Shown: positions 1-5,501 of the stretch, in pieces | Position numbering within the stretch: position 1 is the first letter of the stretch | Layout: the number at the start of each line of letters is the position of its first letter | DNA from: an uncultured Opitutia bacterium | GTDB lineage: Bacteria; Verrucomicrobiota; Verrucomicrobiia; Opitutales; UBA953 | DNA length: 10,619 nt | Reading direction: 5' to 3' | Assembly (NCBI GenBank): GCA_903868455.1 | Contig: CAIPVK010000091.1 | Location: 1-10,619 of the forward strand | The notes under the pieces: generated by a model | Told to the model about the DNA's origin: nothing | Database searches by the model: none | What the model saw: only the letters and a program-made list of their open reading frames with translations | Program-made: the position numbers and the translations under genes

Positions 1-1256
1 AACATCTCCGGCTTCAGCGTCACGACCGAGCCGGCGGGCGGCGGGGCGTACATCGTGTCCAGAAGCGCGCCCTCGAGGATCGAGCGCAGGCCGCGCGCGC
101 CCGTGCCGAGCGCGAGCGCGCGGGCCGCGACGGCTTCCAAGGCGCCCGGCGCCAGCTCGAGCCGCACGCCCGAGAGGGCGAGCAGCTTGCGATATTGGCG
201 GACGGGCGCGTTGCGCGGCTCCGTCAGGATGCGCACGAGGTCGGCCTCCGTCAGCGGCGAGAGCACCGAGATGACGGGCAGGCGACCGATGAACTCGGGG
301 ATCATCCCGAAGGCGAAGAGGTCCTCGGGCTGCAACCCGGCCATGGTGGCCTCGGCGGAGGGCGCGGGGGCCTCCGCGCCGTCGGCGAAGCCCAGGGCGC
401 CGCGGGCGCGCCGCGCGACGAGGCGGTCGAGGCCGACGAAGGCCCCGCCGCAGATGAAGAGGATGTCCGAGGTGTCGACCTGGATGCACTGCTGGTCGGG
501 GTGCTTGCGCCCGCCCGCGGGCGGCACGTTGCAGACCGTGCCCTCGAGGATCTTGAGCAGGGCCTGCTGCACGCCCTCGCCCGAGACGTCGCGGGTGAGC
601 GAGGCGGAGTCGGACTTGCGGCCGATCTTGTCGATCTCGTCCACGAAGACGATGCCGCGCTGGGCGCGCGCGACGTCCATGTCCGCCGCCTGCAGCAGGC
701 GCAGGATGATGTTCTCGACGTCCTCGCCGACGTACCCCGCCTCCGTCAGCGTGGTCGCGTCGGCGATGGCGAAGGGCACGTCGAGGGCGCGCGCGAGCGT
801 GCGCGCGAGCAGGGTCTTGCCCGAGCCCGTCGGCCCGATGAGCAGGACGTTGCTCTTGTCGAGCTCCACCCCGGCCAGGTCGGACGGCACGCCCGAGGCC
901 TCGCCGAGGCGGTCGTTGAGGCGCTTGTAGTGGTTGTGGACGGCGACCGAGAGCACCTTCTTGGCGTGCTCCTGGCCGATGACGTGCTCGTCCAGCGTCG
1001 CGCGCAGCTCGGCCGGCGGGACGAGGCGGACGGGGCCGAGCTCGGCGGGGGCGGGCTTCTCCTGGAGGACGGGCCCCGACGCGGGCGCGGCGGCCGGGTC
1101 CTTGGCGCCCGCCTTGGCGCGGTCGCGCTCCAGCAGGCGGCCGCAGGTGCCGACGCAGGCGTCGCAGATGCCGACGCCGCCCGGGGCGGCGATCAGCTTG
1201 CCGACCTGCGCCGCGGGCTTGCCGCAGAAGGAGCAGGCGCTCGCCTGGTCGCCCAT
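1..1256 (-). CDS. clpX: ATP-dependent Clp protease ATP-binding subunit ClpX (3' end cut by window edge)
   Basis: AAA+ unfoldase that recognises tagged or misfolded proteins, unfolds them with ATP and threads them into ClpP in the cytoplasm. Reading from ATG at 1256, 418 codons are visible, close to the family's usual length of about 420, so only the last few residues are missing. The N-terminal zinc-binding domain shows C8, C11, C31 and C34. Further on are Walker A GPTGSGKT at 141-148 (K147), the substrate-gripping pore loop GYVG at 174-177, Walker B with VDE at 205-207, the ClpP-docking loop tripeptide LGF at 288-290 (IGF in E. coli), the IPEFIGRLP block, and sensor-2 GARGLR at 386-391. No frameshift is seen. 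It begins 4 bp after the clpP stop, so it is surely co-transcribed with clpP. A weak GAGG lies just before the start. Identification is secure. Confidence 0.98.
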   Translation of the reverse strand, partial: MGDQASACSFCGKPAAQVGKLIAAPGGVGICDACVGTCGRLLERDRAKAGAKDPAAAPASGPVLQEKPAPAELGPVRLVPPAELRATLDEHVIGQEHAKKVLSVAVHNHYKRLNDRLGEASGVPSDLAGVELDKSNVLLIGPTGSGKTLLARTLARALDVPFAIADATTLTEAGYVGEDVENIILRLLQAADMDVARAQRGIVFVDEIDKIGRKSDSASLTRDVSGEGVQQALLKILEGTVCNVPPAGGRKHPDQQCIQVDTSDILFICGGAFVGLDRLVARRARGALGFADGAEAPAPSAEATMAGLQPEDLFAFGMIPEFIGRLPVISVLSPLTEADLVRILTEPRNAPVRQYRKLLALSGVRLELAPGALEAVAARALALGTGARGLRSILEGALLDTMYAPPPAGSVVTLKPEM

Positions 1257-1260
1257 CGCC

Positions 1261-1857
1261 TCAGGCCTTCTCCGGGCGCGCCGGGACGACGACGTCGACC
1301 AGGCCGTAGGCCTTGGCCTCGTCGGCGGTCAGGTAATAGTCGCGGTCCGAGTCCCGCTGGACCTCCTCCGGCGTCTTCCCGCTGTGGCGGGCGAGCGTGC
1401 GGTTGAGGATGTCGCGCCAGCGGAGGATCTCCTTGGCCGCGATGGAGATGTCGGACGTCTGGCCGCCCGCGCCGCCGCTGGGCTGGTGGATCATGACGCG
1501 CGAGTTCGGCAGGGCGTAGCGCTTGCCCTTGGCGCCGGCCGCGAGGAGCACGGTGGCCATGCTCGCGGCGCTCCCCAGGCAGTAGGTGTGCACCTCGCAG
1601 GGGATGAAGTTCATCGTGTCGTAGATGGCCATCCCCGCCGTGACCGACCCGCCGGGCGAGTTGATGTAGAGGGAGATGGGCTTCTTGGGGTCCTCCATCT
1701 GGAGGAAGAGCATCTGCGCGATGACGGCGTTGGCCACCTCGTCGTAGATGGGCGCGCCGAGGAAGATGATGCGGTCCTTGAGGAGGCGGCTGTAGATGTC
1801 CCACGCGCGCTCCCCGCGGGCGTCCCGCTCGACGACGTTCGGAATGATGTAGCTCAT
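1261..1857 (-). CDS. clpP: ATP-dependent Clp protease proteolytic subunit ClpP
   Basis: Serine protease whose two seven-subunit rings form the degradation chamber of ClpXP. The 198-residue product is of normal length. The catalytic triad is visible: S99 in GSAASM, H124 in MIHQP, and D173 in the SDRDYYL stretch, the last placed by spacing to E. coli ClpP. The NSPGG oxyanion-side motif lies at 66-70 and YGLVD near the C terminus. The N terminus (MSYIIPNVVE) resembles self-processed ClpPs, with little or no propeptide. The ATG at 1857 follows the tig stop by 31 bp and clpX begins 4 bp after its stop, giving the common tig-clpP-clpX order. The leader before the ATG is pyrimidine-rich and has no Shine-Dalgarno sequence. 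Identification is secure. Confidence 0.98.
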   Translation of the reverse strand: MSYIIPNVVERDARGERAWDIYSRLLKDRIIFLGAPIYDEVANAVIAQMLFLQMEDPKKPISLYINSPGGSVTAGMAIYDTMNFIPCEVHTYCLGSAASMATVLLAAGAKGKRYALPNSRVMIHQPSGGAGGQTSDISIAAKEILRWRDILNRTLARHSGKTPEEVQRDSDRDYYLTADEAKAYGLVDVVVPARPEKA

Positions 1858-1888
1858 GGTCCGGAGGATGGCGCGGGGGCGGCCGTTG

Positions 1889-3190
1889 TCAGCCCTTCTT
1901 CGGCGCCTCGCCGCCGGCCAGGACGTGGTCCAGGGCCTTGTTGAGCAGGGCGTCGCGCTGGATGCGCACCAAGGTGTCGCGGTCCTTGGCCAGCTTCTCG
2001 GGCGGCGTGCGGGTGGCGTAGGCGGCGCGCATGACGGCCCCGCCCATCTCCTCGCGCGAGAGCTCGAGCTTGGCCTCCTTGGCGATGCGGGAGAGGACGA
2101 TCTGGGAGCGGACGCGGGCGGCGGCGGCCTTGCGGGCGTCGGCCAGGATGGTCTCACGGTCCTTCTCGAGCGACTCGGGGGTGGCGCCGCCGCGCATGCG
2201 CAGGTTGGCGTACTCCATGAAGAGGTCGTAGGACTCGCGCTCGACGGCGGACTCGGGCAGGGGGAAGTCGAGCGGCTTGAGCAGGAGGTCGAGCGCCTCC
2301 TCGCGGCGCTTGCGCTCGGCTTCCTGGCGGCGCTGGCCCTCGAGGCCCTTGCGCACCTGGTCGTCGAGGTCGGCCGCGTCCTTGGCGCCGACGGACTTGA
2401 GGAAGGCCTCGTCGACCTCCGGCAGCTTGCGGGAGCGGACCTCGCTCACGGTCACGGCGTACGACGCGACCTTGCCGCGCAGGGCCTCGACGGCGTGGTC
2501 GGCGGGGAAGGCGTGCTCGACCTTGGCCTCGGCGCCGGCCTTCAGGCCGACGAGCGCCTTGGCGACGGACGGGATCAGGGCCAGGTCGCCCTCGGCGCCG
2601 GCCTCCTCCCACGCGCCCTCGGACTTGGCCAGGGGGCCGGCGTCGGGCGCGACCTCGGCGAGGGGCTTGCCGCCGACCGTGCCCGCGTAGGCGAGGCGGA
2701 CGTAGTCGCCCTTGGCGGCGGGGGCCTCGGTGACCTCGAAGCGGGCGCGCTGGGCGCGGATCTCCTCGACCTTGGCGCGGACGTCCGCGTCGGTCACGGG
2801 CTCGGCCTTGGCCTCGACCTTGATGGCCTTCCAGTCGGGCAGGGTGTAGGAGGGGACGACGTCCACCTCGAAGGACAGGACGGCGTCCTTGCCCTCGGCC
2901 GTCTCCACGGGCTCGGCCGCGACCAGGGCGAAGACCTCGATCGAGCCGTCGGCCTTCACCTTGTCGTAGCCCTCGCCCAGCAGGCGCTGGGTGCTCTCGG
3001 CGGCGATGTCCTTGCCGTAGCGGGCGAGGATCATCGACTCGGGGGCCTTGCCGGGGCGGAAGCCGGGCAGCTTGGCCTCCTTGGCGAAGGCGCGCGTCAC
3101 GGCCTGGCGGGTCTCGGCGACCTTGGCGGCGGGGACGGTGACCGTCACCTTGCGGCGGGTCGGGGTGGTCTCTTGGATCTGGATGTTCAC
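1889..3190 (-). CDS. tig: Trigger factor (ribosome-bound chaperone and peptidyl-prolyl isomerase)
   Basis: Cytoplasmic chaperone that docks beside the ribosomal exit tunnel and shields nascent chains. The 433-residue length matches the family (432 in E. coli). The N-terminal ribosome-binding domain covers about residues 1-115 and carries the signature GFRPGK at 43-48, at the same position as in E. coli. An FKBP-like PPIase domain follows at about 161-250, starting GDYVRLAYAG, and then a long charged helical chaperone domain at about 251-433. The start is GTG at 3190, chosen because the N-terminal strand MNIQIQET begins there, as is typical; reading further upstream gives only low-complexity sequence. 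No Shine-Dalgarno is visible. It is the first gene of tig-clpP-clpX; its promoter, if separate from coaD, must lie in 3191-3303. The protein is very rich in alanine, lysine and glutamate, as expected at this GC content. Confidence 0.97.
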   Translation of the reverse strand: MNIQIQETTPTRRKVTVTVPAAKVAETRQAVTRAFAKEAKLPGFRPGKAPESMILARYGKDIAAESTQRLLGEGYDKVKADGSIEVFALVAAEPVETAEGKDAVLSFEVDVVPSYTLPDWKAIKVEAKAEPVTDADVRAKVEEIRAQRARFEVTEAPAAKGDYVRLAYAGTVGGKPLAEVAPDAGPLAKSEGAWEEAGAEGDLALIPSVAKALVGLKAGAEAKVEHAFPADHAVEALRGKVASYAVTVSEVRSRKLPEVDEAFLKSVGAKDAADLDDQVRKGLEGQRRQEAERKRREEALDLLLKPLDFPLPESAVERESYDLFMEYANLRMRGGATPESLEKDRETILADARKAAAARVRSQIVLSRIAKEAKLELSREEMGGAVMRAAYATRTPPEKLAKDRDTLVRIQRDALLNKALDHVLAGGEAPKKG

Positions 3191-3303
3191 GGCGGGAAGG
3201 TGACGTGGGAGGGAGGGCCGCCCCTGCGAGGGCGGAAGGTCGGAGCAAAGCGAGCCACCCCCGGGGGGCAAGCAAGGAGAGGAGCCTCCGGCCGGGGCCG
3301 GAT
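3191..3303. other. GC-rich gap between coaD and tig with small inverted repeats
   Basis: This 113-bp stretch holds no gene. It contains three short dyads: CCGCCC/GGGCGG (3218-3223 and 3230-3235, 6-nt loop), a CCCCCGGGGG palindrome near 3258-3268, and a 7-bp perfect inverted repeat with a 2-nt centre at 3287-3302, right after the coaD stop. None is followed by a T-run on the minus strand, so no intrinsic terminator is evident and coaD-tig read-through is possible. I see no convincing -35/-10 pair for tig. Confidence 0.5.
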
Positions 3304-3804
3304 TCAGGCGGTTTCCCGCATCTTTCGCTCCAGATACGGGACCACGCAGGGGGGCACGAAGTCCCGGACGGCCGAGAGGCGGTGCCGGGCGATGTCCTTC
3401 ACGAAGGTCGAGGAGGTCACGAACTGCTCCTTGCTCGGCATGAGCACCACGGTCTCCAGCTCGGGCTCGAGCAGGCGGTTGGCGTGGGCTAGGTCGAACT
3501 CGAACTCGAAGTCGCTGAACTTCCTGAGGCCCCGGATGAGGGCGCAGGCGCCGCGCGCCCGGGCAAACTCCGCCGTCAGGCCCTCCAGCGCGGCGACCTC
3601 GACGCCGGGGATTCCCGCGAGGGCCTCGCGCGCCATGGCGAGCCGCTCGTCCAGGGTGAACCACGGCCGCTTGGCGTCGCTCGCCGCGATGGCGAGGATC
3701 ACGCGGTCGAAGAGCCGCCCGGCGCGCCGGACGACATCCACGTGCCCCAGCGTCAGCGGGTCGAAGGTGCCGGGGTAGACGGCGATGCGGGTCGGGGTGG
3801 CCAC
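3304..3804 (-). CDS. coaD: Phosphopantetheine adenylyltransferase (CoaD)
   Basis: Transfers AMP from ATP to 4'-phosphopantetheine, giving dephospho-CoA and pyrophosphate; this is the penultimate step of coenzyme A synthesis, in the cytoplasm. The nucleotidyltransferase motif is clear near the N terminus, YPGTFDP at 10-16 followed by TLGH at 18-21. Later blocks typical of bacterial CoaD are LIRGLR at 89-94, SDFEFEF at 97-103, and VTSSTFVKD at 129-137. I chose GTG at 3804, which gives 166 residues (family about 160) and begins just before the first beta strand. An in-frame ATG at 3843 would add 13 residues not typical of the family and leave only 17 bp to the divergent pgsA. Neither start has a good Shine-Dalgarno. 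Function is secure; the start is uncertain. Confidence 0.95.
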   Translation of the reverse strand: MATPTRIAVYPGTFDPLTLGHVDVVRRAGRLFDRVILAIAASDAKRPWFTLDERLAMAREALAGIPGVEVAALEGLTAEFARARGACALIRGLRKFSDFEFEFDLAHANRLLEPELETVVLMPSKEQFVTSSTFVKDIARHRLSAVRDFVPPCVVPYLERKMRETA

Positions 3805-3860
3805 GGCGTTTTGGCGTTGCCCGGCATCCTCGGCGGACGGCATCCTGCCCGCAAGCCCGC
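3805..3860. promoter_or_regulatory. Divergent coaD/pgsA intergenic region with short direct repeats
   Basis: If coaD starts at its GTG, this 56-bp gap must hold the promoters of both divergent genes. It contains the nonamer CGGCATCCT twice, at 3822-3830 and 3838-3846 (16-bp period), and GGCGTT twice, at 3805-3810 and 3813-3818 (8-bp period). I cannot identify a convincing -35/-10 pair on either strand, and neither gene has a Shine-Dalgarno here. The repeats could be binding sites or chance in GC-rich DNA. Confidence 0.3.
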
Positions 3861-4505
3861 ATGAGCGTCCTGCGACACCTTCCCAATATCCTGACGTTCG
3901 CGCGCATCCCCGCCGTGGCCCTCATCGCCTGGTGGACCTACCTCGCCGGCCCCTGGGCCTCGGCCGCGCTCGCCCTCTTCATCGCCGCCGCCGTGACCGA
4001 CCTGCTCGACGGCTGGATCGCCCGCAAGCTCGGCGCCGTCTCGGACTTCGGCCGGCTGATGGACGCCTTGGTCGACAAGATCTTCATCCTCGGCCTGCTC
4101 GTCGCGATGCTCGCGCTCGGTTGCCTGCCCGTGCGCGAGGTCGCCGCCGGCTCGGGCCTCGCCGCGGCCGCCTCGCCGCTCGCCAGCCTGGTCGCCGCCC
4201 TCGGCGTCTTCCTCATCCTCACCCGCGAGTTCCTCATCACCGGCCTGCGGCTCGTGGCCGCCGCCAAGGGTCAGGTGCTGGAGGCCGAGGGCTGGGGCAA
4301 GTCCAAGACCTTCCTCCAGATCCTCGCCATCGGCCACCTCATCGGCCTGCGCGCCTATGAGACGCATTGGAAGCTCTCGGCGGAGTGGCACGCGCGCTGG
4401 GAGGTCATCATCACCGGCCTCTTCTGGGCGTCCGTCGCCCTGACCGTCTGGTCGGGCGCCGTCTACCTGTTCCGTCACCGCCGCCACCTGCCGGGCATCG
4501 CCTGA
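3861..4505 (+). CDS. pgsA: CDP-diacylglycerol--glycerol-3-phosphate 3-phosphatidyltransferase (PgsA)
   Basis: Inner-membrane enzyme joining CDP-diacylglycerol and glycerol-3-phosphate to give phosphatidylglycerophosphate and CMP, the committed step to phosphatidylglycerol and cardiolipin. The 214-residue protein carries the complete CDP-alcohol phosphatidyltransferase signature from D47 to D72: D47, D50, G51, A54, R55, G64, D68, D72 with exact family spacing. The preceding NxxTxxR block (N9, T12, R15) is typical of PgsA. About five or six hydrophobic segments are seen, with a basic C-terminal tail (RHRRH). It is slightly longer than usual because of an alanine-rich loop near 95-105. The family also includes phosphatidylserine synthases, but the immediately following pgpA argues strongly for PgsA. 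Its stop overlaps the pgpA start by one base (TGATG), implying translational coupling. No Shine-Dalgarno before the ATG. Confidence 0.93.
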   Translation: MSVLRHLPNILTFARIPAVALIAWWTYLAGPWASAALALFIAAAVTDLLDGWIARKLGAVSDFGRLMDALVDKIFILGLLVAMLALGCLPVREVAAGSGLAAAASPLASLVAALGVFLILTREFLITGLRLVAAAKGQVLEAEGWGKSKTFLQILAIGHLIGLRAYETHWKLSAEWHARWEVIITGLFWASVALTVWSGAVYLFRHRRHLPGIA

Positions 4506-4975
4506 TGGTCCCCCTGGCCACGCTCGGCCCCCTCGGCCGTCTCCCCGCCCCGGGCACCTGGGGCTCGGCGGCCGGCCTCCTCTGGTGGTGGCTGGTGGTG
4601 GACAAGGTCGTCCGGCCCCACGGCCTGGGCCATCAGGTGGCCTTCTGCCTCCTGACCGTCCTCGCCGCCGTCTTCCTCTGCGGGGTCGCCGCCCATATCC
4701 TCGGCCGGAAGGACCCCCCGGAGGTCATCCTCGACGAGGCCGCCTGCATGCCGCTCGTCTTCCTCGGCGTCGCCCTGCCGGCGGGGCAGAAGCTCCCTTG
4801 GGTCCTGGTCGGCTTCGGACTCTTCCGCTTCCTCGACATCGCCAAGCCCCTCGGCATCCGCCGCCTCCAAGCCCTCCCCGGCGGGCTCGGGATCGTGGCG
4901 GACGACCTCGCCGCCGCGTTGGTCGCCAACGCCGCCCTCCACCTCCTCGTCACCTTCGTCGGGCGCCTGCTCTGA
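4505..4975 (+). CDS. pgpA: Phosphatidylglycerophosphatase A (PgpA)
   Basis: Membrane phosphatase converting phosphatidylglycerophosphate to phosphatidylglycerol, the step directly after PgsA. The 156-residue product has the family blocks in order: GRLPAPGTWGS at 11-21, a VILDEAACMP stretch with acidic pair D77-E78 (family IDE), FRFLDIAKP with D111, and GGLGIVADD with D133-D134. Hydrophobic segments lie at about 22-38, 43-62, 79-106 and 136-152. The ATG shares its first base with the last base of the pgsA stop codon, and no Shine-Dalgarno is seen, so re-initiation after pgsA is the likely mode of translation. The two genes together form a complete two-step phosphatidylglycerol module. Confidence 0.93.
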   Translation: MVPLATLGPLGRLPAPGTWGSAAGLLWWWLVVDKVVRPHGLGHQVAFCLLTVLAAVFLCGVAAHILGRKDPPEVILDEAACMPLVFLGVALPAGQKLPWVLVGFGLFRFLDIAKPLGIRRLQALPGGLGIVADDLAAALVANAALHLLVTFVGRLL

Positions 4976-4985
4976 GCCCGGGGAG

Positions 4986-5011
4986 CGGCCGGAGCGGCCG
5001 GAGGGATTTTT
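4986..5011 (+). terminator. Possible weak terminator after pgpA
   Basis: Two copies of the self-complementary CGGCCG (4986-4991 and 4995-5000), separated by GAG, can pair as a 6-bp GC stem. Five T residues follow at 5007-5011, but six purines (GAGGGA) intervene, which is poor for an intrinsic terminator. It may instead be a pause site before the HU gene. Confidence 0.35.
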
Positions 5012-5032
5012 CGCGAACCGTCTTTTTCCCTG

Positions 5033-5061
5033 TTGACCAGCGGGTTTGCGGACGGTTACTC
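5033..5061 (+). promoter_or_regulatory. Candidate promoter of the HU gene
   Basis: TTGACC at 5033-5038 matches the sigma-70 -35 consensus in 5 of 6 positions. About 17-18 bp downstream lies a weak -10-like TTACTC/TACTCC (5056-5062). Transcription from here would give a leader of roughly 45-50 nt before the ATG at 5115. A 7-bp inverted repeat (AACCGTC at 5016-5022, GACGGTT at 5051-5057) brackets the -35 and enters the -10, so it could be an operator. Confidence 0.35.
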
Positions 5062-5114
5062 CTCTCCTCGCCCACAAGGCATCCCTAAACCATCACCCCC
5101 AACACCACACACAC

Positions 5115-5390
5115 ATGAACAAGTCCGAACTCATCGAAGCCGTCCAGAAGACCCTCGACTCCACCCGTGCCGACGCCGACCGCGCCGTCGAGGCCGTCAT
5201 CGGCGCCCTCGAGCACGGCATCATCAAGAAGGGCGGCGTCTCGCTCGTCGGCTTCGGCAACTTCACCGTCACCAAGCGCGCCGCCCGCGACGGCATCAAC
5301 CCCGCCACCGGCGCCAAGATCAAGATCAAGGCCTCGAAGGGCGTGAAGTTCAAGGCCGGCGCCGCCCTCAAGAAGGCGGTCAACAAGTAA
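5115..5390 (+). CDS. HU/IHF-family DNA-binding protein
   Basis: Small dimeric nucleoid protein that bends and compacts DNA without strict sequence specificity. The 91-residue length is standard. The N-terminal helical dimerisation part begins MNKSELIEAVQKTL. The hinge GFGNFTV lies at 46-52 and is followed by the DNA-binding arm, with R55, R58 and the intercalating proline P63 in INPATG, the position of the conserved proline of HU. The lysine-rich C-terminal helix ends KKAVNK. The ATG lies in an A/C-rich leader (5095-5114) with no Shine-Dalgarno. The gene is a single-gene unit, with a candidate promoter at 5033-5061 and a strong terminator at 5416-5444. Paralogue assignment (HupA, HupB or an IHF-like form) cannot be made from sequence alone. 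Confidence 0.96.
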   Translation: MNKSELIEAVQKTLDSTRADADRAVEAVIGALEHGIIKKGGVSLVGFGNFTVTKRAARDGINPATGAKIKIKASKGVKFKAGAALKKAVNK

Positions 5391-5415
5391 TCCTCGGATC
5401 ACCTGTTCCTGAACG

Positions 5416-5444
5416 GACCCCGGCGCGAGCCGGGGTCTTTTTTT
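5416..5444 (+). terminator. Rho-independent terminator of the HU gene
   Basis: A perfect 9-bp stem GACCCCGGC/GCCGGGGTC (5416-5424 and 5429-5437) with a GCGA tetraloop is followed at once by seven T residues (5438-5444). It begins 25 bp after the HU stop. This is the only textbook intrinsic terminator in the window. Confidence 0.95.
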
Positions 5445-5467
5445 GCGCGCGTCGCCGGCGCGGCGGC

Positions 5468-5496
5468 TTGCCCCCCGCTCGCCGCCCCGCACATTG
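5468..5496 (+). promoter_or_regulatory. Weak candidate promoter of the fumarase gene
   Basis: TTGCCC at 5468-5473 is followed, after 16-17 bp, by CACATT/ACATTG at 5490-5496. The -10 match is poor (3 of 6). If real, transcription would begin at about 5502, the first base of the GTG start codon, giving a leaderless message. Confidence 0.2.
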
Positions 5497-5501
5497 GGCG
5501 C

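Noticed and set aside
195..1406. Plus-strand open frames opposite clpX
   Set aside because: The minus strand gives an intact ClpX with all motifs. The opposite frames are compositionally biased and motif-free.
3287..3302. GC hairpin immediately after the coaD stop as a terminator
   Set aside because: The loop is only 2 nt, and no T-tract follows on the minus strand.
1856..3778. Long plus-strand open frame of 640 codons opposite tig and coaD
   Set aside because: It is antisense to two clearly identified genes. Its translation is a Gly/Leu/Ala/Asp low-complexity string with no family motif, the usual mirror frame in very GC-rich DNA.
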